NCBI GenBank assembly: GCA_019322535.1
Contig: JAHWIM010000030.1
Location: 1-6,710 of the forward strand
From: Candidatus Woesearchaeota archaeon
GTDB taxonomy: Archaea > Nanobdellota > Nanobdellia > Woesearchaeales > WJKL01
Direction of reading: 5' to 3'
DNA length: 6,710 nt
The notes under the pieces are model-generated. The model was not told where the DNA came from and made no database searches. It saw nothing but the letters and a program-made list of their open reading frames with translations. The position numbers and the translations under genes are program-made. Shown one piece after another: positions 1 through 4,468 of this stretch (position 1 is the first letter of the stretch; each line of letters begins with the position of its first letter).

Positions 1-46
1 AGGAGACGAATTTTACTGCAAGAAATGCGGATTAGTATTAGATTAA
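1..46 (+). CDS. C-terminal end of a zinc-ribbon-like protein (partial)
   Basis: Reading from base 2, the sequence gives GDEFYCKKCGLVLD and then TAA. The CxxCG-hydrophobic pattern is half of a zinc ribbon, with the partner cysteine pair presumably upstream of the window. The other two frames give less protein-like peptides. The stop is followed 1 nt later by the Shine-Dalgarno of the next mini-gene, as expected within a compact operon. Only 14 residues are visible, so the family (small zinc-ribbon protein, ribosomal protein, or a transcription factor-like ribbon) cannot be named. Confidence 0.45.
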   Translation, partial: GDEFYCKKCGLVLD

Positions 47-47
47 T

Positions 48-55
48 AAGGAGGT
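48..55 (+). promoter_or_regulatory. Strong Shine-Dalgarno of the 16-residue mini-gene
   Basis: AAGGAGGT is nearly the full anti-SD complement. It lies 8 nt before the ATG at 64. This is the best ribosome binding site in the window, and it is the main reason to treat the very short reading frame that follows as translated. Confidence 0.7.
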
Positions 56-63
56 AAACTAAA

Positions 64-114
64 ATGGCATGCGGAAGCTGTGGAGCTAAAAAAGCAAAGA
101 AAAAAAAGAAATAA
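64..114 (+). CDS. 16-residue CxxC / poly-lysine mini-protein
   Basis: The predicted peptide is MACGSCGAKKAKKKKK. It has one CxxC pair at residues 3 and 6 and a basic tail (8 of the last 9 residues are Lys after AKK-type spacing). A near-perfect Shine-Dalgarno precedes it at ideal spacing, it starts with ATG, and it sits 17 nt after the preceding gene, so it may be co-transcribed with the zinc-ribbon protein. One CxxC cannot fill a tetrahedral zinc site, so any metal binding would need a dimer or another partner. The Lys tail suggests nucleic-acid contact. I do not recognise a named family. The A-rich 3' end also reads as a T-tract on the opposite strand, so the stretch may double as a terminator. 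It could be non-coding terminator sequence, but the ribosome binding site argues against that. Confidence 0.55.
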   Translation: MACGSCGAKKAKKKKK

Positions 115-131
115 TTTTTTCTTTTTTTATT
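97..131. terminator. Bidirectional T-tract terminator between convergent genes
   Basis: On the plus strand, T-runs of six and seven (about 115-128) directly follow the stop of the mini-gene, the archaeal intrinsic terminator pattern. On the minus strand, the Lys codons of the mini-gene (about 88-111) read as TTTCTTTTTTTTCTTT just beyond the stop of the DUF6485-like gene. No GC hairpin is needed or seen. Confidence 0.55.
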
Positions 132-321
132 TCATATTTAACTGACAAAACAAGTCAGCACTTCTGTCATAATTCTTTTCAACATCTGATGGAAAAAAAC
201 AAGCAGGAAGTTCTCTTTTCTCTCTGTGATGTTTTACACATTCACAGCATTTACCCTTCCTAGGGCAGTCAGGATAAGTGCAAGTACATTCTTTTGCAAT
301 CTTTTCTTGTTTGCATTCCAT
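127..321 (-). CDS. Small Cys-rich DUF6485-like protein
   Basis: A 64-residue protein with nine cysteines. The core runs ECTCTYPDCPRKGKCCECV (residues 11-29), then HHREKRELPACFFP (31-44) and a YDRS segment (51-54). From memory this matches the conserved pattern of DUF6485, small proteins of unknown function in bacteria and archaea. The Cys spacing suggests a bound metal, which is inference. I chose the ATG at 321. An upstream in-frame ATG at 366 would add 15 residues that lie wholly inside the end of the SdpI-like gene and are not part of the family core. With this start the gene begins 1 nt after the preceding stop (325-323), so the two are almost certainly co-transcribed and translationally coupled. 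No strong Shine-Dalgarno is present. No signal peptide is seen, so it should be cytosolic. Confidence 0.75.
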   Translation of the reverse strand: MECKQEKIAKECTCTYPDCPRKGKCCECVKHHREKRELPACFFPSDVEKNYDRSADLFCQLNMK

Positions 322-322
322 T

Positions 323-988
323 TTATTTTCTCTTAACTTTTTGATATGCAAAGTAAGAGTAAACAATCAAAAATAAGACATTTGCAAGCAAGGGAACTAA
401 AATAATCCAAAGAGAATACTCAGGGTAAAATAAAGCCAATAGAAAGATCAAAGCATTTATTCTAAAAGTAACACTGCCAATTCTATGGGTCTTATCCCAT
501 ACTTGACCACTGCTTAAAGTCCAAGGTGTTCTTATTCCAATAAAGAAGTTTCTTTTTATAAATTTAATAATATATCCAATATAAAAAATCAATGCAGCAA
601 TAAAAGGCAGAATAAAATAAGCAACATTTATATCATAACCAAAAGTGGGCAATAAGGTAACAACATAAATTGCTGATAAAAATAAAACAAAGGCAATCTT
701 CATTCCATATAGGTGTTTGTCAAATCCAAGAATGTGTTTTTTATATACAGCAATCTTTGGAATTAAAGAAAATAGAATATAAATGCCCAAGGTTATTAAA
801 GGCATCAAAAATAATCCCATAAATCTACTTCCATAGTCGTCAATTTCTCCTTTTGCATTCCAATGAGTTGGCATCTGCTCAGGCATAAATGGATATAAAT
901 AAACAGCAACAGAAAAAATTATTATAATCAATGCTATCGGAATCAATTCTCTACGATTTAAACCACATCTTTTACATTCCTTGGCCAT
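323..988 (-). CDS. SdpI-family (DUF1648 + SdpI) integral membrane protein
   Basis: A 221-residue membrane protein with about six predicted helices (roughly 15-34, 57-76, 97-115, 122-143, 174-190 and 191-213). After helix 1 comes the DUF1648 signature MPTHWNAKGEIDDYGSR (39-55). Before the last two helices is the SdpI signature NFFIGIRTPWTLSSGQVWD (147-165), followed by KTHRIG. In Bacillus subtilis, SdpI is the immunity and signalling protein for the toxin SdpC and holds the repressor SdpR at the membrane. Most archaeal homologues have no known role. The N-terminus carries CKRCG (Cys5, Cys8), an unusual CxxC before the first helix. The start at 988 is supported by a TATA box centred about 26 nt upstream, which predicts a leaderless mRNA. 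It is the first gene of a unit with the DUF6485-like gene and lies divergent from a winged-helix gene, which may regulate it. Confidence 0.88.
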   Translation of the reverse strand: MAKECKRCGLNRRELIPIALIIIIFSVAVYLYPFMPEQMPTHWNAKGEIDDYGSRFMGLFLMPLITLGIYILFSLIPKIAVYKKHILGFDKHLYGMKIAFVLFLSAIYVVTLLPTFGYDINVAYFILPFIAALIFYIGYIIKFIKRNFFIGIRTPWTLSSGQVWDKTHRIGSVTFRINALIFLLALFYPEYSLWIILVPLLANVLFLIVYSYFAYQKVKRK

Positions 989-1009
989 ATCTGTTTTTCT
1001 AATTTTTAC

Positions 1010-1026
1010 TTATATAAATCTTTTTA
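1010..1026 (-). promoter_or_regulatory. TATA/BRE promoter for the SdpI-like gene
   Basis: Read on the minus strand: TAAAAAGATTTATATAAG. The TATA box TTTATATAA is 1018-1010, with an A/G-rich BRE-like stretch upstream. The box centre is about 26 nt from the ATG at 988, so transcription should start at or next to the start codon (leaderless). Confidence 0.7.
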
Positions 1027-1036
1027 TTTAATTAAA
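1027..1036. promoter_or_regulatory. 10-bp palindrome between divergent promoters
   Basis: TTTAATTAAA is a perfect palindrome centred at 1031.5, between the two divergent TATA boxes. It could be an operator for the adjacent winged-helix protein. In sequence this AT-rich a 10-bp palindrome may arise by chance, so the call rests mostly on position. Confidence 0.25.
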
Positions 1037-1046
1037 GTCAATAAAA

Positions 1047-1061
1047 CGAAAGGTATTTAAA
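1047..1061 (+). promoter_or_regulatory. TATA/BRE promoter for the winged-helix gene
   Basis: CGAAAGG followed by TATTTAAA (1054-1061) is a good archaeal BRE plus TATA match. The box centre lies about 29 nt before the ATG at 1087, giving a leaderless or near-leaderless transcript. No Shine-Dalgarno is found in front of this start, which agrees with that reading. Confidence 0.7.
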
Positions 1062-1086
1062 CCCCTCAAGATTCCCTTCATTTACT

Positions 1087-1281
1087 ATGGGACAGCAAGA
1101 AATATATGATTTTTTAAATAAGAATAAAAGGAAATGGTATACTTCAAGAGAAATAAGTGACAAGTTAAAAGTTTCTATAGGTTCTGTAACTAATGCTCTT
1201 AAAAAATTAAGAAGGAGCAGAACAGTGCAATTTAGAACTTCTCAGCACAAAAATCAGTTTGAATATAAGTTCAAGAAATGA
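1087..1281 (+). CDS. Small winged-helix DNA-binding protein
   Basis: A 64-residue protein made only of a winged helix-turn-helix. Helix 1 is QQEIYDFLNKNK (3-14), followed by the WYTSREISDKL segment (17-27, helix 2). The recognition helix is SIGSVTNALKKLRRS (30-44) and a basic wing continues to the end. The TSxEI..L....GSV...LKKL pattern is typical of MarR/ArsR-like archaeal regulators. There is no effector or dimerisation domain beyond the fold. It is transcribed divergently from the SdpI-like gene and overlaps the following two-helix membrane protein by ATGA, so it is a natural candidate to control both units. Specificity cannot be told from sequence. It might also be a general chromatin-type winged-helix protein rather than a local regulator. 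Confidence 0.8.
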   Translation: MGQQEIYDFLNKNKRKWYTSREISDKLKVSIGSVTNALKKLRRSRTVQFRTSQHKNQFEYKFKK

Positions 1282-1445
1282 AGTTTTCTCAAAAAAAGAT
1301 TTTTGCATTTATACTAATCATAATATTAATAACTAATCTTATTTTGTTAGCCTTAGGAAAATTACCTCATTTATATTTCTGGATTATAATAATAGTTATT
1401 TTTTTAATATCAAAATATTTTTCTAGAATTAAAATAAAAAAATAA
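1278..1445 (+). CDS. 55-residue two-helix membrane protein
   Basis: The ATG at 1278 overlaps the stop of the winged-helix gene (ATGA, 1278-1281), and the frame stays open to TAA at 1443-1445. The peptide starts MKFSQKK and has two hydrophobic helices (about 8-27 and 32-48) joined by a short GKLPHL turn. It ends in the basic tail SRIKIKK. Positive charge at both ends predicts both termini in the cytoplasm, a helical hairpin in the membrane. No Shine-Dalgarno is seen, so translation would depend on coupling to the upstream gene. I do not recognise a family. Pairing with a DNA-binding protein suggests a membrane anchor or sensor for it, which is inference. An AT-rich stretch can mimic a hydrophobic peptide, but the exact ATGA junction, charge pattern and clean stop favour a real gene. 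Confidence 0.6.
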   Translation: MKFSQKKIFAFILIIILITNLILLALGKLPHLYFWIIIIVIFLISKYFSRIKIKK

Positions 1446-1500
1446 AAAAAAGAATTAGAATTTATCTTTTTTTCTTAGCTTTTTTTTTAGAAACTTTTTT
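1440..1500. terminator. T-tract terminators at the second convergent junction
   Basis: Plus-strand T-runs at about 1467-1473, 1480-1488 and 1495-1500 follow the end of the winged-helix/membrane unit. They are the Lys codons of the opposing mini-gene read from the other side. On the minus strand, the A-rich run at about 1431-1452 gives T-tracts just past the stop of the Lys-rich mini-gene. Both directions therefore have an archaeal-type terminator within about 60 bp. Confidence 0.5.
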
Positions 1501-1551
1501 CTTAGCTGCTTTCTTTTTAGCAGGTTTTTTCTTTGCTTTTTTCTTTGCCAT
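1462..1551 (-). CDS. 29-residue lysine-rich AKKK-repeat peptide
   Basis: The predicted peptide begins MAKKKAKKKPAKKK and ends SKKKAKKKR. It has 18 Lys and one Arg in 29 residues, with six KKK triplets separated by A, PA, AA, VS and A. This is the composition of histone H1-like tails and small chromatin or RNA-binding peptides. A nucleic-acid role is inferred from charge alone. Support for translation: ATG at 1551, Shine-Dalgarno GAGGTG 5 nt upstream, a TATA box about 52 nt upstream, and non-random use of GCA/GCT Ala codons at fixed spacing. It is convergent with the winged-helix/membrane unit (16 bp between stops). The A-tracts in the gene are prone to slippage, and length variants between strains would not be surprising. 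No named family recognised. Confidence 0.65.
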   Translation of the reverse strand: MAKKKAKKKPAKKKAAKKKVSKKKAKKKR

Positions 1552-1552
1552 C

Positions 1553-1569
1553 TTAACACCTCTTGTTAA
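1553..1569 (-). promoter_or_regulatory. Shine-Dalgarno inside a small inverted repeat
   Basis: On the minus strand the leader reads TTAACA-AGAGG-TGTTAA, then G and the ATG. The two 6-nt arms are perfectly complementary and place most of the Shine-Dalgarno (GAGGTG, 1562-1557) in a 5-nt loop. The stem has only one C-G pair, so it would be weak at high temperature. Confidence 0.4.
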
Positions 1570-1598
1570 AAAGATTAATTTTATTATTAATTTTAATG

Positions 1599-1612
1599 TT
1601 TATAAAGTTTTT
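1599..1612 (-). promoter_or_regulatory. TATA promoter for the Lys-rich peptide gene
   Basis: On the minus strand AAAAACTTTATAAAC contains TTTATAAA (about 1606-1599) with an A-rich BRE-like element upstream. The expected transcription start is near 1577, giving a leader of about 25 nt that contains the Shine-Dalgarno. Fits the other signals of this mini-gene. Confidence 0.5.
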
Positions 1613-1776
1613 CTTTCAAAAGTTTTTCATCGACGCTGAAATTCATTTTTAAATCTCTAATTTTTTTGAATATTTTTTAATAAGTTTGCTTCTCAAAAAA
1701 ATTATCGACGATAAAAATTTATTAAGAAAAAAAGGATAAATTACTTTTCAAAAATTTTTCAAAATAATTTTACAAA
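1613..1776. repeat. AT-rich divergent intergenic stretch with two ATCGACG copies
   Basis: This is the core of the 275-bp gap between the Lys-rich peptide gene and the polymerase gene. ATCGACG occurs at 1629-1635 and again at 1704-1710, 75 bp apart, in sequence that otherwise has very little GC. The second copy is within the imperfect palindrome ATCG-A-CGAT. Similar AT-rich flanks (an A-run, then TTCATT or TTTATT) extend each copy to a degenerate repeat of about 20 bp. Short reading frames here lack Shine-Dalgarno sites. No RNA gene is recognised. Confidence 0.3.
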
Positions 1777-1793
1777 CATAAAGTTTTTATATT
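1777..1793 (+). promoter_or_regulatory. TATA promoter for the polymerase-ligase operon
   Basis: CATAAAG followed by TTTTTATATT (1784-1793) looks like BRE plus TATA. The box centre at about 1789 predicts a start near 1815, giving a leader of about 12 nt before the ATG at 1827. AGAGG at 1817-1821 lies 5 nt before that ATG and is a plausible Shine-Dalgarno. Confidence 0.55.
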
Positions 1794-1826
1794 CATAAAA
1801 AATAAGATGCAACAAAAGAGGCTCAA

Positions 1827-2783
1827 ATGAAAAACTTAGAAATTGCCAACCTGTTCTATGAAATGGCTGACATTCTAGAGATGCAGAATGTTCAATGGAA
1901 GCCAAGAGCATATAGGCAGGCAGCAAGAGCAATTGATTCTTTGTCAGAAGATATAAAAAACATTTACAAAAAAGGAGGAATAAAACTTCTTGAAGAGATT
2001 CCAGGTGTAGGGGAAGGCATTGCAAAAAAGATAATAGAATTTCTTAAGACAGGAAAAATAAAAGAATATGAAAAACTTAAAAAATCAGTTCCATCCCATA
2101 TAAGTATTCTAGTAAAGATCCCGAGCATGGGTCCTAAGAAAGTAAAAAAGCTCAACAAGCTTCTAAAGATATCCACTATTAACCAATTAGAAAAAGCAGC
2201 AAGAAAACACAAGATAGCAAACATTCCTGGTTTTGGAAAAAAATCAGAACAAGATATTCTTGAAGGAATAACCTTGATGAGAAAATCAAAAGGAAGAATT
2301 CCTTTGAAAGAAGCAGAAAAAGCTGCAAACAAAATAATTTCAAAATTAAAAAAATTAAAAGAAGTTAAAAACATATCAACAGCAGGTTCTTTAAGAAGAA
2401 AAAGAGAAACAATAGGCGACATAGATATTCTTGTTTCATCTATTAAACCAGGAAAGGTAATTGATTCATTTACAAAAATGAAAGATGTTCAAAAAGTTTT
2501 TGCAAAAGGCCCAAAAAAAGCAGTGATTGTCTTGAAGTCAGGAATACAAGCTGACTTAAGGGTTTTTCTTCCAAAGTCATGGGGTGCAGGTTTATTTTAT
2601 AATACAGGAAGCAAGAATTATAATATCGAAATGAGAAAGGTTGCAATCAAAAAAGGCTACAAACTTAACGAATATGGCTTGTTTGACAAGCAAACAGGAA
2701 AAATGCTTGCAGGAAAAACAGAAAAAGAAATATGTAAAAAATTAGGAGTTAAATATCTTAAACCAGAACAGAGGGAAAGATGA
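1827..2783 (+). CDS. polX: Family X DNA polymerase (PolX, without PHP domain)
   Basis: A 318-residue gap-filling DNA polymerase. The N-terminal 8-kDa-like domain has a helix-hairpin-helix IPGVGEGIAKKI (58-69). Two further HhH-like motifs follow, IPSMGPKKVKKL (98-109) and IPGFGKKSEQDI (133-144). The nucleotidyltransferase core has AGSLRRKRETIGDIDIL (186-202), giving the metal-binding pair Asp198 and Asp200, with the third Asp at 243 in QADLRV. The dNTP/minor-groove segment is FYNTGSKNYNIEMR (257-270), then KLNEYGLF. By eye, Lys68 aligns with the dRP-lyase lysine (Lys72) of human Pol beta, which would give 5'-dRP lyase activity for base excision repair. Bacterial PolX is about 570 residues with a C-terminal PHP exonuclease; here that domain is absent and the length is near Pol beta (335). 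Asn259 stands where most relatives have Phe (YFTGS). Its stop overlaps the ligase start by ATGA. Confidence 0.92.
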   Translation: MKNLEIANLFYEMADILEMQNVQWKPRAYRQAARAIDSLSEDIKNIYKKGGIKLLEEIPGVGEGIAKKIIEFLKTGKIKEYEKLKKSVPSHISILVKIPSMGPKKVKKLNKLLKISTINQLEKAARKHKIANIPGFGKKSEQDILEGITLMRKSKGRIPLKEAEKAANKIISKLKKLKEVKNISTAGSLRRKRETIGDIDILVSSIKPGKVIDSFTKMKDVQKVFAKGPKKAVIVLKSGIQADLRVFLPKSWGAGLFYNTGSKNYNIEMRKVAIKKGYKLNEYGLFDKQTGKMLAGKTEKEICKKLGVKYLKPEQRER

Positions 2784-4468
2784 CATTACCATTTTCCAGA
2801 TTAACAAAAATCTATGAGCAATTAGAAGTAATTACTTCTGGAAATAAAATCAGGGAAATTCTCTCTAACTTCTTCAAAAAAGTTCCTAAAACAGATATTG
2901 CCTCTGTTGCTTACTTAACCCTTGGTGTAATTGAAGCAGAATACAAAAAAACAGATTTAGGATTAGCAGATAAAATGATTGTTAGAGCATTATCCAAAGC
3001 CTCAAATAAATCTCCAGAAGAAATTAGAGAACTTTCAAGAAAAACAGGGGATTTAGGTTTAGTTGCAGAAAAAATAATCAGGAAGCAAGGACAGCTTACT
3101 GTCAAAAAAGTTATAGATACGTTGAGAAAAATCTCAACTACAACAGGAACAGGCTCACAAGAAGCAAAATTAAATCTCTTAGTAGGAATTCTGATAACAG
3201 CATCTCCAAAAGAAGCAAAATATATTGTGAGAATTGCATTACGCAGATTAAGATTAGGAATAGCTGCTGCCACAATACTAGATTCTTTAGCAATAGCCTT
3301 TAAAGGAGTTAAAGACAAAACAGAATTAGAAGCAGCTTATGAAAAAACTTCTGACATTGGAATGATTGCAAAAATTGCAGCTTCTAAAAAACCAATTAAA
3401 GTAGGAGTTTCAGTTGGAATTCCAATAAAAATGATGTTGGCACAAAGAGTCAAATCATTAGTAGAAATGCAAAAACATATTCCAGGAAAAATAACTGCAG
3501 AAGAAAAATATGACGGAGAAAGAATGCAGATCCACAAAAGTGGAGAAGAGATTATGATATTCTCAAGAAGATTAGAAAACATAACACATCAATATCCAGA
3601 CGTTCTAGCCTCTCTAAAAAAATCAATAAGAGCAAAAGAATGCATAATTGAAGGAGAGGTTGTTGCAGTTGATAAAAAAGGAAACTTATTGCCATTCCAA
3701 AGATTGATGCAAAGAAGAAGAAAATACAAAATACAAGAATATGTCAAAAAGATCCCAGTTGCTTTGTTTTTATTTGATTTGCTCTACTTAAATGGAAAAT
3801 CCCATATCAAAAAACCATATCCGGCAAGAAGAAATGCTCTTAAAAAAATAATCAAATCCTCCAAAATAACAAAATTTGCAAGACAAACAACATCAGCAGA
3901 TATAAACCAAGTTCAAAAATTCTTCAAGCAATGCCTTCATCGAGGAGCAGAAGGAATCATTGCAAAGTCTAATTCAAAAGATTCAATCTACAAAGCTGGA
4001 ACTAGGGGCTGGTTCTGGATAAAATGGAAGAAAGAATATGCAAAAGGAATAACAGATACATTTGACTTAGTTGTTGTAGGAGCATTTGCAGGAAGAGGAA
4101 GAAGAGCAGGAAAGTATGGTGCTTTATTATGTGCAGTTTACAATAAACAAAAAGACCAGTTTGAAACATTTACAAAATTAGGAGCAGGTTTTACAGATAA
4201 AACACTAGCAGAACTTCCAAAAATATTAAAAAGATACAAAGTAACAAAAAAACCAGCAAGAGTAGTCTTGAAAAAAGAAATGAAACCAGATGTGTTATTT
4301 AATCCTAACTTAGTTTTAGAAGTTTTAGGTGCAGAAATAACAAAATCTCCTATTCATTCGTCAGGGTTTGCTTTACGATTCCCAAGATTTATAAGGTTTA
4401 GAAATGATAAATCTCCAGAACAAGCAACAACAAAAAAAGAAATTATACAAATGTCAAAGAAAAAATGA
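2780..4468 (+). CDS. lig: ATP-dependent DNA ligase, archaeal LigB type
   Basis: A 562-residue ligase that seals nicks through an enzyme-AMP intermediate. An all-helical DNA-binding domain fills residues 1 to about 210. The adenylation domain has motif I EKYDGER (242-248, catalytic Lys243), motif III FSRRLENIT (261-269), EGEVVAVD (291-298), motif IIIa LFLFDLLYLNG (329-339), motif IV EGIIAK (391-396) and motif V WIKWKKEY (413-420). A C-terminal OB-fold follows and ends with a motif VI-like RFPRFIRFRNDKSPEQATT (533-551). Length and motifs match a complete archaeal replicative/repair ligase (usual range about 560-600). The ATG at 2780 overlaps the polymerase stop, with GAGGG at 2771-2775 as ribosome binding site, so it is coupled to PolX. 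In most archaea this is the main Okazaki-fragment ligase, and here it is apparently made in step with a repair polymerase. Confidence 0.95.
   Translation: MTLPFSRLTKIYEQLEVITSGNKIREILSNFFKKVPKTDIASVAYLTLGVIEAEYKKTDLGLADKMIVRALSKASNKSPEEIRELSRKTGDLGLVAEKIIRKQGQLTVKKVIDTLRKISTTTGTGSQEAKLNLLVGILITASPKEAKYIVRIALRRLRLGIAAATILDSLAIAFKGVKDKTELEAAYEKTSDIGMIAKIAASKKPIKVGVSVGIPIKMMLAQRVKSLVEMQKHIPGKITAEEKYDGERMQIHKSGEEIMIFSRRLENITHQYPDVLASLKKSIRAKECIIEGEVVAVDKKGNLLPFQRLMQRRRKYKIQEYVKKIPVALFLFDLLYLNGKSHIKKPYPARRNALKKIIKSSKITKFARQTTSADINQVQKFFKQCLHRGAEGIIAKSNSKDSIYKAGTRGWFWIKWKKEYAKGITDTFDLVVVGAFAGRGRRAGKYGALLCAVYNKQKDQFETFTKLGAGFTDKTLAELPKILKRYKVTKKPARVVLKKEMKPDVLFNPNLVLEVLGAEITKSPIHSSGFALRFPRFIRFRNDKSPEQATTKKEIIQMSKKK

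Noticed and set aside
1594..1647. 17-residue minus-strand frame MNFSVDEKLLKEKLYKH upstream of the Lys-rich peptide
   Set aside because: No Shine-Dalgarno, no separate promoter, and it overlaps the TATA box assigned to the Lys-rich peptide gene.
1655..1760. Open minus-strand stretch of about 35 codons without ATG in the intergenic region
   Set aside because: No start codon or ribosome site. AT-rich sequence gives hydrophobic/Lys-rich frames by chance, and it cannot be told from noise.
1784..1799. 16-bp TTTTTATATTCATAAA shared by the polX promoter and 5282-5297
   Set aside because: The second copy is explained by coding for IYEYKN at the end of the GT-C-like gene. In AT-rich DNA such a match is not strong evidence of a repeat family.
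1807..1830. A 7-codon frame (MQQKRLK) just before polX, ending in an ATGA overlap with its start
   Set aside because: Its ATG lies upstream of the start site predicted by the TATA box at 1784-1793 and it has no ribosome site. It is most likely chance.
1759..2422. Minus-strand open frames across polX (and similar frames across lig at 2911-3582)
   Set aside because: They lie opposite well-supported polymerase and ligase genes, with no ribosome sites and no recognisable domains.
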